A program made the position numbers and the translations under genes. From a virus: a stretch of 27,879 nucleotides of DNA. This document shows positions 1 to 8,286 of the stretch, in pieces. The stretch covers positions 1-27,879 of IMG/VR virus record IMGVR_UViG_3300025879_000081; one strand, given 5' to 3'. The first letter of the stretch is position 1; each line of letters begins with the position of its first letter. The notes beneath the pieces are model-generated. The model worked only from the letters and a program-made list of their open reading frames with translations, had not been told where the DNA came from and made no database searches.

Positions 1-1352
1 GATGTTACTGTGCTTGATATATCACCATTATTATCGTAAGTTAAAACACCTATCTCTATTTTGTTTGATCTTTGTGTTATACTAGTTTTAGCTGGTGTAC
101 CGAAAGTACTAGGCATAGACATTATTAACGCCTTATAATCGTTTAACGTTACAGCTCTATTTTGTGCGGAGAAATTGTAAGCTATATATTGTCTTAATTC
201 TTCTATACTTGGTTCGTCAGAACCTCCTAGCGCTGGTGTTGTATTGATAACCGTAATGGTATCTCTAATATTATTAGAAATTGACTCTTCTGGTCCGTTT
301 ATTTCGGCTATTAACCTACCTACTTCAGTTATGGTGCCTGTACCCGCATTAGAGTCTACACCACCACCAACTCTATATCTTATGTACATGGTTGTGTTAG
401 CTATTGGGGCTAAACCTAAACTACCATTCCTTAGGAAGCTTTTTAAATCGAAACTCCCTGAATCCATGAAGTCATCTAGTATGTCCATTGATGTGTCTGT
501 TTGAGCACCGAATGTTATTTGACAGAACCCGTTTGGGGTGTATTCTACTATATACCTTTGGTCTATCTTTTCATACATACCTTTAGCTATACCATCGACT
601 CTAGGTGAGTTAGCATCTTCTATGAAGACGTTATCTTCCGCTAGTGAAGGTACTTCGTACCACTTGTTAGTACTGTTATTAAATTCATTTAATGTTGGTA
701 TAGCTGTATAACTAGTACCAGTCTTGTGTATGATTGATTCAACGGATAATACGTTGTCTTCGGGTAAAGTTATCTTTTGAAAAGGGTTACTTACGTTAAA
801 TACTTGTACGAAATTTTTAGTCGTACCAGCTATAATTAAGCCAGTTTTTGTTATCGTATAACCAGTTAATTTACCGTTAACGAATATCGGTATTTTAGTT
901 CTATCTGAGTTACCAGAACTATTTACGGCTGAACTGAAGTCTATATCATATAATACTTCATATGTGTTTTCTTCGTTCGTTACTTGTGTACCAGCTTTAA
1001 TTATGGGTAAGTACCTAACGTCTTCTTGGTCACCATATGCTGGTATCTGAGCCGAAAACTCAACCACCCCTACTGACGCAGATTTTGTTGGTAACTTTAA
1101 ACCATAAGTTTTAGCTATATTATATAGTGATTGTCTTTCTTGTGCGTAATCGAGTACCGTTTCTTGTAACGCTCTGTCTATCTGAAAATTTAAGTTATCT
1201 GCCATCGCAGCATTCAAATCTAGGAACACTGAAAGTATGGAAGCGTCATTGAAGTTTTGTACTACTTCTGGGTAGTATTGTTTTATATAATTTATTTGCT
1301 CCGTTTTTAATGAAGCGAAATCTCTTTTACTGTAGTTTATTTGTCTTGCCAT
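1..1352 (-). CDS. Baseplate wedge protein, T4 gp6-like (3' end outside window)
   Basis: The reading frame starts at ATG 1352 and stays open to base 1, giving at least 450 residues of an incomplete protein. The N-terminus reads MARQINYSKRDFASLKTEQI, followed within the first 90 residues by a stretch with FNDASILSVFLDLNAAMADN and ALQETVLDYAQERQSLYNIA. This is the usual N-terminal signature of gp6/baseplate-J-like wedge proteins, where a helical segment precedes a beta-rich body. In T4, gp6 forms the core wedge ring with gp7, gp25 and gp53 and triggers sheath contraction. The gene follows the gp25-like gene by only 4 bases, a pairing common in T4-like phages, which strengthens the call. A TATATA box lies 5 bases before the ATG and no Shine-Dalgarno is visible. 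The C-terminal part is off the window, so full length is unknown. Confidence 0.85.
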   Translation of the reverse strand, partial: MARQINYSKRDFASLKTEQINYIKQYYPEVVQNFNDASILSVFLDLNAAMADNLNFQIDRALQETVLDYAQERQSLYNIAKTYGLKLPTKSASVGVVEFSAQIPAYGDQEDVRYLPIIKAGTQVTNEENTYEVLYDIDFSSAVNSSGNSDRTKIPIFVNGKLTGYTITKTGLIIAGTTKNFVQVFNVSNPFQKITLPEDNVLSVESIIHKTGTSYTAIPTLNEFNNSTNKWYEVPSLAEDNVFIEDANSPRVDGIAKGMYEKIDQRYIVEYTPNGFCQITFGAQTDTSMDILDDFMDSGSFDLKSFLRNGSLGLAPIANTTMYIRYRVGGGVDSNAGTGTITEVGRLIAEINGPEESISNNIRDTITVINTTPALGGSDEPSIEELRQYIAYNFSAQNRAVTLNDYKALIMSMPSTFGTPAKTSITQRSNKIEIGVLTYDNNGDISSTVT

Positions 1353-1356
1353 TTTC

Positions 1357-1773
1357 TTATATAGTTAAACCCAAAGTACCATTCGCCTGGAATGTTCTGG
1401 TTGTTATAGTGTAATCTAAATTTATTTTTATCTGGTGCTCCTTTTCAGTATCATTTAAATGTTTAGGATCGTCACCAACCTTACTTATGATAACATCGTT
1501 TAATTTCAAGTTTGGTATATACTTCTCTACCGCATCCGATATCTCAGATTCAATTTTACCCATAGTTATATCATCTAAAGGTTCGAATAAGTATTGGTAT
1601 ATATTCGTACCGAAATCTGGTAAAAAGTATCTACTACCTTTCTTTGTTAACAACAAATGTATCAACATAGATTTAACCTCTTCTTCTGGTAAAGATGTTA
1701 ATCTAATATAATCACCTTCTTCAGAAAAGTTAAAAGGGAAATCTAAACCGAATGTTTGTTTTTTTAAGGCCAT
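1357..1773 (-). CDS. Baseplate wedge protein, T4 gp25-like (GPW/gp25 family)
   Basis: The product is 138 residues, close to T4 gp25 (132). It carries the family signature around residues 46-65, GSRYFLPDFGTNIYQYLFEP, preceded by the helix EEEVKSMLIHLLLTKK. After it comes the expected beta-strand and helix pattern of the gp25/lysozyme-like fold; in phages the fold is structural, not enzymatic. Known role in the family: gp25 nucleates the baseplate wedge with gp6 and gp53 and touches the first sheath ring. It is the first gene after the terminator behind nrdA and so probably starts a new transcription unit together with the gp6-like gene 4 bases downstream. A TATTTATA sequence lies 11 bases before the ATG. 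No ribosome binding site is evident. Confidence 0.93.
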   Translation of the reverse strand: MALKKQTFGLDFPFNFSEEGDYIRLTSLPEEEVKSMLIHLLLTKKGSRYFLPDFGTNIYQYLFEPLDDITMGKIESEISDAVEKYIPNLKLNDVIISKVGDDPKHLNDTEKEHQIKINLDYTITTRTFQANGTLGLTI

Positions 1774-1784
1774 AAACGTTTTAA

Positions 1785-1792
1785 TATAAATA
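1785..1792. promoter_or_regulatory. Possible promoter-like AT octamer before the gp25-like gene
   Basis: The + strand reads TATAAATA, identical to the T4 late-promoter octamer. It faces away from the gene, which would read TATTTATA. The same octamer occurs in the gap before the 73-aa gene, and a one-base variant before nrdB. The gap between the nrdA terminator and gp25 must hold a promoter if these tail genes are not transcribed by read-through, and this is the best candidate seen. Orientation and identity are unproven. Confidence 0.25.
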
Positions 1793-1810
1793 TCGTAACA
1801 AATTATTTTT

Positions 1811-1848
1811 TGTAAATAAAAATCCCATCATTATTAATGATGGGATTT
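1811..1848 (-). terminator. Rho-independent terminator after nrdA
   Basis: Bases 1820-1832 and 1836-1848 form a perfect 13-bp inverted repeat with a 3-base loop (arm AAATCCCATCATT). Reading on the minus strand, the stem is followed by TTTTATTTA, a U-rich tract. It lies 26 bases past the nrdA stop codon and separates the replication/dNTP cassette from the gp25-gp6 baseplate genes. Confidence 0.9.
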
Positions 1849-1874
1849 GAATACGTAAAACCATTAAAGGTTTA

Positions 1875-4292
1875 TTATGAGCTACAACCAAAGCAGTCGA
1901 ATTGACTATCTTCAGGTTTGTTATTTATTTCAGTCATAATTGGTTCTTTAGGTTTACTCGTTGTGTTCGGATCATTTTCGTTGTTTATACTAATAGCTAA
2001 ATGTTTAGCTCCAGTCGATATGGCTTTTGTTCTAACGTAATAACATAATGATTTTAAACCCATTTTCCATGCATGGAAATGACTGGATGATAGTTTTTGT
2101 ATACTTGGGTTTTGAAAGTAAATATTCATTGACTGTGATTGGTCGATGAAAGGTGCTCTATCAGCCGCCATATTTATTAACTCTTTTTGTGATACCTCCC
2201 AAATGGTTTTGTATTTATCCATTAGATGTTCTATCCTACTAACCATTTTGTCGTATTTTTTTGAATCTGGCGACACTGGTATGTATTTATTAAAGTTTAT
2301 ATTTTGTATAGAACCCTCGTTCATTATTATATCGTTTTTAAATTCTTCTGACCATATACCTAGGTCTTCAAAATCTTCTATTAAGTATTTGTTAGCAATC
2401 AGAAATTCACCACCAACAACTCTTCTGTTAAATAGATTTGAACCTATCACTTCGGTCATTTCATAAGAACCAGTTATTTTAGCTGAAGAGGCTACTGGCA
2501 TCTGAGCCGTGAATAAACTATTACATATACCGTGTTCTCTAACAGACTCTTTAAGGCCTTCCCAGTCCCACATAAGATCGCTTTGATCTATACCCCACAT
2601 ATCAAATTGAAAGTTGGATTTAGACATTGGTGATCCTTTAAAGTGTTTATACGGTTTGTATCCACCAGACTTACATAACTCATTACTTTCTGTTACAGCG
2701 GCAAAGTATATAGTTTCGAATATCCTTTTATTAAGGTTTTTAGCTTCCTCTGAAGTGAAAGTATAATCCATTAAAAAGAAAGTGTCGGCAAGTCCTTGTA
2801 CACCTATCGCTATAGCTCTTTGTTCTAGACCACCTTTTCTACCTTTATCTGTAGAGTATGCGTTAATATCTATAACTCTGTTTAATGCTCTAACTATCTT
2901 TCTAACCTCAGTATTTAATAACTCGAAATCGAATGTTTTTTCTTTAACGTAGTTTTTTATAACCGTTGAAGATAATGTACATATAGCGGTAGTTTCTTCA
3001 TCAGTAAATTGATATATCTCATTACATAGGTTAGATTGTTTTATAACACCTAAATTTTGATGATTAGTCTTCTTGTTCGCATTATCCTTTGAACATAAGT
3101 ATGGTACCCCAGTTTCAACTTGGGATTCGATAACTTTGCTCCATATATCTTGAGCTTTAACCTTTTTCCCTATACCCATTTCAACCGCCTTGTTGTAATT
3201 TTTTTCATATTCTTCACCGTAACATTCTTGTAGTGGTTTTAAACCAGCTTTTATGATGTCATTAGGGCAGAATAAATACCAATCACTATCGTTTTGTACA
3301 GCCTCCATGAAGTTGTCTGGTATCCATAATGATGTGAATAAATCTCTAGCACGCAATTCTTCAGCGCCAGTGTTCTTTTTTATATCTAATAGATCCACAA
3401 CGTCTTTGTGCCATGGTTCGATATATATTGCGGCACTACCTGGTCTTCGACCTTGTTGGTTGAAGAATCTTAGGGACTCATTAACAATCTTTAGGTATTT
3501 TAACAACCCTCCAGAAAACCCTCCTGATGTACTAATTCTACTTTCTTTACTACGAATGTTTGACATACACAGTCCGATACCAGCCGCATCAGCTGAGTAT
3601 ACAGATATATCTCTAAGACTATCTAATAACCCGTCTCTAGAGTCTTCGTTGTTGTAATGTAGTACACAAGAAGCTAATTGTGGTATCTTGGTACCAGAGT
3701 TTATCATTATTGGTGTAGCTGGCGATATTAATTGATTAGATAAAGATTCATAATATTCTACAGCTTCCTCGAAAGAGTTGGTTACCCATATAGATACACG
3801 CATGTACATATGTTGAGGTCTTTCTACGTGAACACCTTCAGATGTCTTGGTTAAGTACATTTCGTTTAATGATCTCCATGCGAAGTAATCAAACCTAAAA
3901 TCTCTTTCGTGGTCTATAACATTATCAACTTTATCACATCCGTATTTATTCAATTTTTCCATAAACGTATCGTTTATGATCCCATCCTTATTCAAAGTTT
4001 TCATAGTCTCTGAGAAACTAGGGTTTGTATCTTTGTGGTACGAAGATATAGCTATATTAGCAGCCATTTTACTGTAATCGTAGTGAGTTCCAGTGTATGA
4101 AGCGCATATCTCAGCTAATAACTTATCTATCTCCTTGGTTGTAACGGTACCTTCATTGGGTAGTGACGTAATACCTTTGATAAATATTTCGTCAGAATTA
4201 ACCTTCAACCCTTTGGTTGCTTTTTTTATCCTGGATAGAATTTTTGTTGGGTTGAAGGACACCTCTTCCCCATTACGTTTTTTTATTTTCAT
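1875..4292 (-). CDS. nrdA: Class I ribonucleoside-diphosphate reductase, large (alpha) subunit
   Basis: The product is 805 residues and reduces ribonucleoside diphosphates to deoxyribonucleotides with NrdB, feeding phage DNA synthesis in the cytoplasm. The N-terminal ~90 residues look like an ATP-cone allosteric domain (MKIKKRNGEEVSFNPTKILS). Active-site landmarks are present: Cys209 (LASCVLHY), the Asn421-Cys423-Glu425 triad in SNLCNEI carrying the thiyl-radical cysteine, Cys438 (AICTLSS) as the redox partner of Cys209, the stacked Tyr751-Tyr752 radical path (CYYVRT), and a C-terminal CxxC pair, Cys800/Cys803, for re-reduction by thioredoxin or glutaredoxin. Segments such as EPWHKDVVDLLDIKKNTG and ARDLFTSLWIPDNFM resemble the eukaryote/Bacteroidota-type class Ia enzymes more than the E. 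coli/T4 type. It lies 36 bases behind nrdB and is followed by a strong terminator, so it ends the cassette. It appears complete and functional. Confidence 0.97.
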   Translation of the reverse strand: MKIKKRNGEEVSFNPTKILSRIKKATKGLKVNSDEIFIKGITSLPNEGTVTTKEIDKLLAEICASYTGTHYDYSKMAANIAISSYHKDTNPSFSETMKTLNKDGIINDTFMEKLNKYGCDKVDNVIDHERDFRFDYFAWRSLNEMYLTKTSEGVHVERPQHMYMRVSIWVTNSFEEAVEYYESLSNQLISPATPIMINSGTKIPQLASCVLHYNNEDSRDGLLDSLRDISVYSADAAGIGLCMSNIRSKESRISTSGGFSGGLLKYLKIVNESLRFFNQQGRRPGSAAIYIEPWHKDVVDLLDIKKNTGAEELRARDLFTSLWIPDNFMEAVQNDSDWYLFCPNDIIKAGLKPLQECYGEEYEKNYNKAVEMGIGKKVKAQDIWSKVIESQVETGVPYLCSKDNANKKTNHQNLGVIKQSNLCNEIYQFTDEETTAICTLSSTVIKNYVKEKTFDFELLNTEVRKIVRALNRVIDINAYSTDKGRKGGLEQRAIAIGVQGLADTFFLMDYTFTSEEAKNLNKRIFETIYFAAVTESNELCKSGGYKPYKHFKGSPMSKSNFQFDMWGIDQSDLMWDWEGLKESVREHGICNSLFTAQMPVASSAKITGSYEMTEVIGSNLFNRRVVGGEFLIANKYLIEDFEDLGIWSEEFKNDIIMNEGSIQNINFNKYIPVSPDSKKYDKMVSRIEHLMDKYKTIWEVSQKELINMAADRAPFIDQSQSMNIYFQNPSIQKLSSSHFHAWKMGLKSLCYYVRTKAISTGAKHLAISINNENDPNTTSKPKEPIMTEINNKPEDSQFDCFGCSS

Positions 4293-4328
4293 ATAATTTT
4301 TGTTAGTCTTAATTAATACTATTCTATT

Positions 4329-5279
4329 CTAAAAGTCGTCAGTGAAACTTAATTTCTCGTTAAGCTTGGCTTTTTGATACTCTACTGTCCTAGATTCAAA
4401 AAAGTTACCTTTTGTTTCGACAGCGATTTGCTCCATGAATTTAAAAGGTTGTTCGACATTAAACTCTTTTTTACAACCAAACTTAGCCAGTAAACCATCT
4501 GTAACGAACTCAAGATATTGTTTCATCATATTAGAGTTCATTCCTATTAAAGATACTGGTAGAGATTCTGTTATGAACTCCTTTTCGATCTCTAAAGCAG
4601 ATAATAGTATCTCTTTAATCCTTTCTTCAGGTAATTTGTTTACGACATGGTTATTACTTAAGTGTATAGCGAAATCACAGTGTAGGTTTTCGTCTTTAAA
4701 TATCAAGGTATTCGCATTACATAGACCCTGCATTAAACCTCTCGATTTTAACCAGAATATAGAAGCGAATGACCCTGAGAAGAATATACCTTCCACGGCA
4801 GCAAAAGCTACTAATCTCTCTTGAAAAGATGATTCTTCGATCCACTCTAGTGCCCATTTAGCTTTCTTTTGTACAGCTGGTAGATTTTCTAAGGCATTGA
4901 AACTATCCATCTTTTCTTTATGGTCCGATATGTACGTATCTATTAGTAAAGAATACATTAAACTATGAATGTTTTCCATAGCGATCTGTATTCCGTAGAA
5001 GAACTTAGCTTCTGGGTATTGAACTTCTTTTAAAAAGTTTTCGGCCAGATTCTCGTTTACTATACCATCAGATGAGGCAAAAAATGATAATATGTTTTTG
5101 ATAAAATATCTTTCGTTATCTGTTAAACTTTCCCAGTCTCTTATATCATTTGATAAGTCTACCTCTTCAGCTGTCCAGAACGCTGCCTGATGTTGTTTGT
5201 AATATTCCCATATATCGTTGTATTCTATAGGGAATATTACGAATCTATTAGGATTTTCTTGTAAAATTGGTTCTTTCAT
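4329..5279 (-). CDS. nrdB: Class I ribonucleoside-diphosphate reductase, small (beta) subunit
   Basis: The product is 316 residues, the ferritin-like R2 subunit that holds the di-metal cofactor and generates the radical used by NrdA. All expected metal ligands can be read: Asp71 ([11 protein letters not shown]), Glu102 and His105 ([11 protein letters not shown]), Glu163 (AAVEGIFF), Glu197 and His200 (KDENLHCDF). Tyr109, at the radical position, is present, so this looks like a tyrosyl-radical enzyme and not a Tyr-less class Ic form. The acidic, aromatic C-terminus SFTDDF fits the tail that docks into NrdA. The [11 protein letters not shown] and [10 protein letters not shown] motifs are of the eukaryote/Bacteroidota type. 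It starts 51 bases after the helicase stop codon; that gap contains an AATAAATA sequence that may be promoter-related. It is probably co-transcribed with nrdA. Confidence 0.97.
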   Translation of the reverse strand: MKEPILQENPNRFVIFPIEYNDIWEYYKQHQAAFWTAEEVDLSNDIRDWESLTDNERYFIKNILSFFASSDGIVNENLAENFLKEVQYPEAKFFYGIQIAMENIHSLMYSLLIDTYISDHKEKMDSFNALENLPAVQKKAKWALEWIEESSFQERLVAFAAVEGIFFSGSFASIFWLKSRGLMQGLCNANTLIFKDENLHCDFAIHLSNNHVVNKLPEERIKEILLSALEIEKEFITESLPVSLIGMNSNMMKQYLEFVTDGLLAKFGCKKEFNVEQPFKFMEQIAVETKGNFFESRTVEYQKAKLNEKLSFTDDF

Positions 5280-5330
5280 AAAATTTGTTTTTTGTTGTTT
5301 AAATAAATATGTGTAAATATAGTATTAAAT

Positions 5331-6755
5331 TTACAATCCCCTAGAAATTTCTGTAATTTCTTTTTCAACATCGTTGTTCGAATTAACTATCTCTTTTTGT
5401 AAATAGTTCCTAAGACCCTCTAGTTTCTTGGCTCTTTTCTGAGATTCAAAGCCGTTTTCTGTTAATAAGTCTTCAGTATCTATAGATATCGTTGAATTAT
5501 CGAATTTACAATCCTTAAATATCATACCATCATCGCCCATCCTATTTTTTAAGATAGATATTGTAGCAACTTTTTGTTCTTTTTGCTCTAAAGTTTTACC
5601 GATACTCATTATGAAGTGTGCTATTTGAGCTTTCTTTAGGTTACCACCCATATTTTCTGTCTTCACCACCTCAATACTCGTAGCACTTCTATTACCCTGA
5701 GTTGCTGTCCATGCCGCTACGTTCATCTCTTCGACCATAGTTTCAAACTGTCTCATAACCTTACCTTCATTTGACCATTCTTCGGAACCAGAGGTGGCGT
5801 TATCCATAGATAAACAATCTATATAATCTAAAACTAATATATCGACTTTTGAACCTTTAGAGTTAATCTTTTTGATAACGTTCTTTATCTTACTTATTGT
5901 AGTACCATCTGATGGTAATTTCTGTAGATATAGTTGGTTATTGTTTCTCTCTTTTATAGACTTTATTTGTGAATTGATCACCTCTTTATTCTCATGTAAT
6001 TCACTTAAGGGTATACCAGTAAGTGCTGAGAAGTGTTTTCTTTGTATCGCCTCTTCTTTGTCTTCGAAAAACACTTGTAAAACGGTTTTACCATCTAAAA
6101 ATGCACTACTAGCTACTTTTGTTAAGAAGGTGGTTTTACCCACACCTAATGGAGCTATCACCATGGCTAACTCACCTTTAGATAAACCACCTTTAGTGAT
6201 GTCATCTATACCGCTTATCCCAGTTGGTATTGGTGCTCTGTACTCTTCAGATAAAACATTTTCGATATTATCAAAAACTAGTATCGGATCTTTTTCGTCT
6301 TTAAATGTGATAGCATCTTTAATCTTCTTCTCTATCTCATCGTAATCAGAAATGATACCGCGATCTAATTTGATTTTAACCTCATTTATAACGTTTTTTA
6401 TAGATTGTAACCTACAAAACTTTCTAGAGTTACTCTGAACATTAAGGTTACCAATCTTACACATCTCTATTTCAGCTGAAGTATCTATTAGCTGAGCTCT
6501 TAGAGCTTCGTGTTCTGGTGGTACTTCTTCTTTTATTAGAATACCCAGTGCTTTGAAGTTGGGTAATACATCGTGTACGTCATGATACCTTTTTATTAGG
6601 TGTATAATTTTCTTAAACGCTTCCGAAGGGAAGAAATCTGGTTTTATTATATCAATAATAGACTTCCCAAATTTATGATCTGTTACTATTTCATTTAATA
6701 ATTGTATTTGGAAATCCTTCCCTAAATCTTCGAAACTACTTATTGTATGATTCAT
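5331..6755 (-). CDS. Replicative DNA helicase, DnaB/T4 gp41 family
   Basis: The product is 474 residues, almost the same length as T4 gp41 (475). This hexameric 5'-3' helicase unwinds the replication fork and normally recruits the primase. An N-terminal helical domain (about 1-110) is followed by a linker and a RecA-like motor. Motor motifs seen: Walker A APLGVGKTT (201-209), a conserved Glu after strand 2 (FFEDKEEA), Walker B DILVLDYIDCL (305-315), the sensor Gln in ATQGNR (351-356), and the arginine-finger segment KNRMGDDG (403-410). The C-terminus is basic and then acidic. It lies 15 bases after the 153-aa unknown gene and is followed by nrdB. No primase gene is found in the window. The start at 6755 is preceded only by an A/T-rich leader, without a Shine-Dalgarno. 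Confidence 0.95.
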   Translation of the reverse strand: MNHTISSFEDLGKDFQIQLLNEIVTDHKFGKSIIDIIKPDFFPSEAFKKIIHLIKRYHDVHDVLPNFKALGILIKEEVPPEHEALRAQLIDTSAEIEMCKIGNLNVQSNSRKFCRLQSIKNVINEVKIKLDRGIISDYDEIEKKIKDAITFKDEKDPILVFDNIENVLSEEYRAPIPTGISGIDDITKGGLSKGELAMVIAPLGVGKTTFLTKVASSAFLDGKTVLQVFFEDKEEAIQRKHFSALTGIPLSELHENKEVINSQIKSIKERNNNQLYLQKLPSDGTTISKIKNVIKKINSKGSKVDILVLDYIDCLSMDNATSGSEEWSNEGKVMRQFETMVEEMNVAAWTATQGNRSATSIEVVKTENMGGNLKKAQIAHFIMSIGKTLEQKEQKVATISILKNRMGDDGMIFKDCKFDNSTISIDTEDLLTENGFESQKRAKKLEGLRNYLQKEIVNSNNDVEKEITEISRGL

Positions 6756-6770
6756 TTATTTTATTTTATC

Positions 6771-7232
6771 TTATTGTAAATCCATCTCTATGTTGTAACC
6801 CATGTATTCTGTCTCAAGGTATTTGTTTGGTGTACACAAACATTTTTGTATTTTAGTTATCAAATCATATATATGACTTCTAACGTCTACAGTGTACCTA
6901 ATTTTAACTGGGTATATAGTGGCATCCCATTCTCTATAAGCTATAACTTTGTCTTCTCTTTTAACTACGATTCTTAATTTATCATCGGAACCATTTTGTT
7001 CGTAGTTAGGGTTTTCGTAGAATTTACGTTGGTTTTTATTAATAAAATCAACACTTCTTTCTTTCAACACCTCTTGTATCAATTCCATGTTCTCATCCAT
7101 TGCTTCTTTGAAGTTGATTGAGTTGATGGCTCTTTTATTAAAACCTATAATATCAAAGTATCTCTGCACTATTATATTATCATTTAGGTATAAGGTAAAC
7201 CCAAATTTTCTCTGTTCGTTTTTCTTGTTCAT
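6771..7232 (-). CDS. Conserved-looking unknown protein between exonuclease and helicase
   Basis: The product is 153 residues with no family I recognise. It begins MNKKNEQRKFGFTLYLNDNI, has a central charged helical stretch, and ends with alternating strands (IRYTVDVRSHIYDLITKIQK and a C-terminal MGYNIEMDL). No signal peptide, membrane segment or catalytic motif is seen; it contains two cysteines close together (CLC). The start codon follows the exonuclease stop codon by one base (TAATATG), so translation is probably coupled, and the helicase starts 15 bases downstream. The position inside a replication cassette suggests a replication accessory role, for example a helicase loader or a factor like T4 gp59 or gp40. 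This rests on context only; I see no clear sequence match. Confidence 0.8.
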   Translation of the reverse strand: MNKKNEQRKFGFTLYLNDNIIVQRYFDIIGFNKRAINSINFKEAMDENMELIQEVLKERSVDFINKNQRKFYENPNYEQNGSDDKLRIVVKREDKVIAYREWDATIYPVKIRYTVDVRSHIYDLITKIQKCLCTPNKYLETEYMGYNIEMDLQ

Positions 7233-7233
7233 A

Positions 7234-8286
7234 TTAGTTTTTTTTATCTAATTTATAAGCGTTTTCTTCTTTCTTTATAATAGTAATAAATGATGACCAG
7301 AAAACAAAAAAATTATCATCATTTTTAGGTAAAAAACTCAATAATTCGTCCTCTTTCATCATTTCCATAACTTTTTTGATTCCACCTCTACCTTTTGGTG
7401 ATAAAGTCTCACTGACCATCTCCTTAATAGACGTTTTTAGTTCTTCTGTTATGTTTGGTTCTTTTAGGTTTATTATTTTATTCATAACAGAAAAATAATC
7501 GTCACCGTAAGTACCCCATTTGGTTTCACCATTTAATATAGCTTTTAACCCGTTGTCGTTTGGTTTCTCCTCTAACAACTCTTTGGTCCTATTTATAACC
7601 CAATTATAATCGACTGGTACGTCTTTTATTTCTGGGAAGTATTTAAGTACCTTTTTCTCACCAATATTCTTAACACCAGAAATGTTATCACTACTGTCAC
7701 CAGCAATCATCTTAATAATACCTACATTCATGTGGTGATAATCAAAGTAAGACTTAAAATTATCTTTATTAATCATGACTCTAGCTTTACTAATGGTTAA
7801 CTGAACCTTAGTGTCGTCATCTAAAAGTTGCAACAAGTCTCTGTCGTTAGTGTATATAACTTTGTTCTCACCTGGTGAGTTCATACAATAATGAGCTATA
7901 CCATCGTCAGCTTCGCACCCATCTACCTCTACTTGTCTTATCGATAATTCTTCTAAGTATTGTTTGATTCTGATTCTCTGTCTATCTAGGTCGAACCTTT
8001 CGCCGTCATCATACTTATCATTTCGGTTCATCTTATAGTAAGGATAATAACCTTTTCTATAATCTTTAGAACCTTCACCTTCCCAAAATACAACTACCTT
8101 AGTTACGGCATAGTCTTGATAAAATCGTTTTATAGTGTTTATAAAATGATATATAGCGCCAACACTACCATGTTTACCTTGCGTATGTTTAGCTCCGTGA
8201 AATCCCTGCTTTAGTAAGTACTCACCATCAATAAGTAATGAATTAATGGTGGTACGCCTATTTCTTGTGGGTTTATTAATTTTCAT
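7234..8286 (-). CDS. 5'-3' exonuclease / flap nuclease, T4 RNase H-like (FEN-1/PIN superfamily)
   Basis: The product is 350 residues; T4 RNase H is 305. Enzymes of this family remove RNA primers and 5' flaps from Okazaki fragments. Metal-binding acidic residues expected for the fold are visible: Asp20 (SLLIDGEYLL), the EADD cluster at 125-128 (VDGCEADDGIA), Asp148 and Asp150 (YTNDRDLLQLL), and Asp197 and Asp200 (AGDSSDNISG). The following GVKNIGEKKVLKYF is the helix-3-turn-helix DNA-binding signature. An arch region with basic and aromatic residues (KDYRKGYYPYYKMNR, about 74-88) is present. The start overlaps the end of the uvsX-like gene by 11 bases, which suggests translational coupling. 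The C-terminal ~100 residues are Lys-rich and may contact the SSB, as in T4; that is inference. Confidence 0.93.
   Translation of the reverse strand: MKINKPTRNRRTTINSLLIDGEYLLKQGFHGAKHTQGKHGSVGAIYHFINTIKRFYQDYAVTKVVVFWEGEGSKDYRKGYYPYYKMNRNDKYDDGERFDLDRQRIRIKQYLEELSIRQVEVDGCEADDGIAHYCMNSPGENKVIYTNDRDLLQLLDDDTKVQLTISKARVMINKDNFKSYFDYHHMNVGIIKMIAGDSSDNISGVKNIGEKKVLKYFPEIKDVPVDYNWVINRTKELLEEKPNDNGLKAILNGETKWGTYGDDYFSVMNKIINLKEPNITEELKTSIKEMVSETLSPKGRGGIKKVMEMMKEDELLSFLPKNDDNFFVFWSSFITIIKKEENAYKLDKKN

Noticed and set aside
3253-3657. Open frame of 134 codons on the + strand inside nrdA
   Set aside because: It is antisense to a complete, motif-bearing nrdA and its translation shows no recognisable domain; long antisense frames are expected over a conserved AT-rich gene.
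5872-6345. Open frame of 157 codons on the + strand inside the helicase gene
   Set aside because: It lies opposite the helicase motor region with Walker A and B motifs; the hydrophobic, Ser/Leu-rich product is typical of an antisense shadow.
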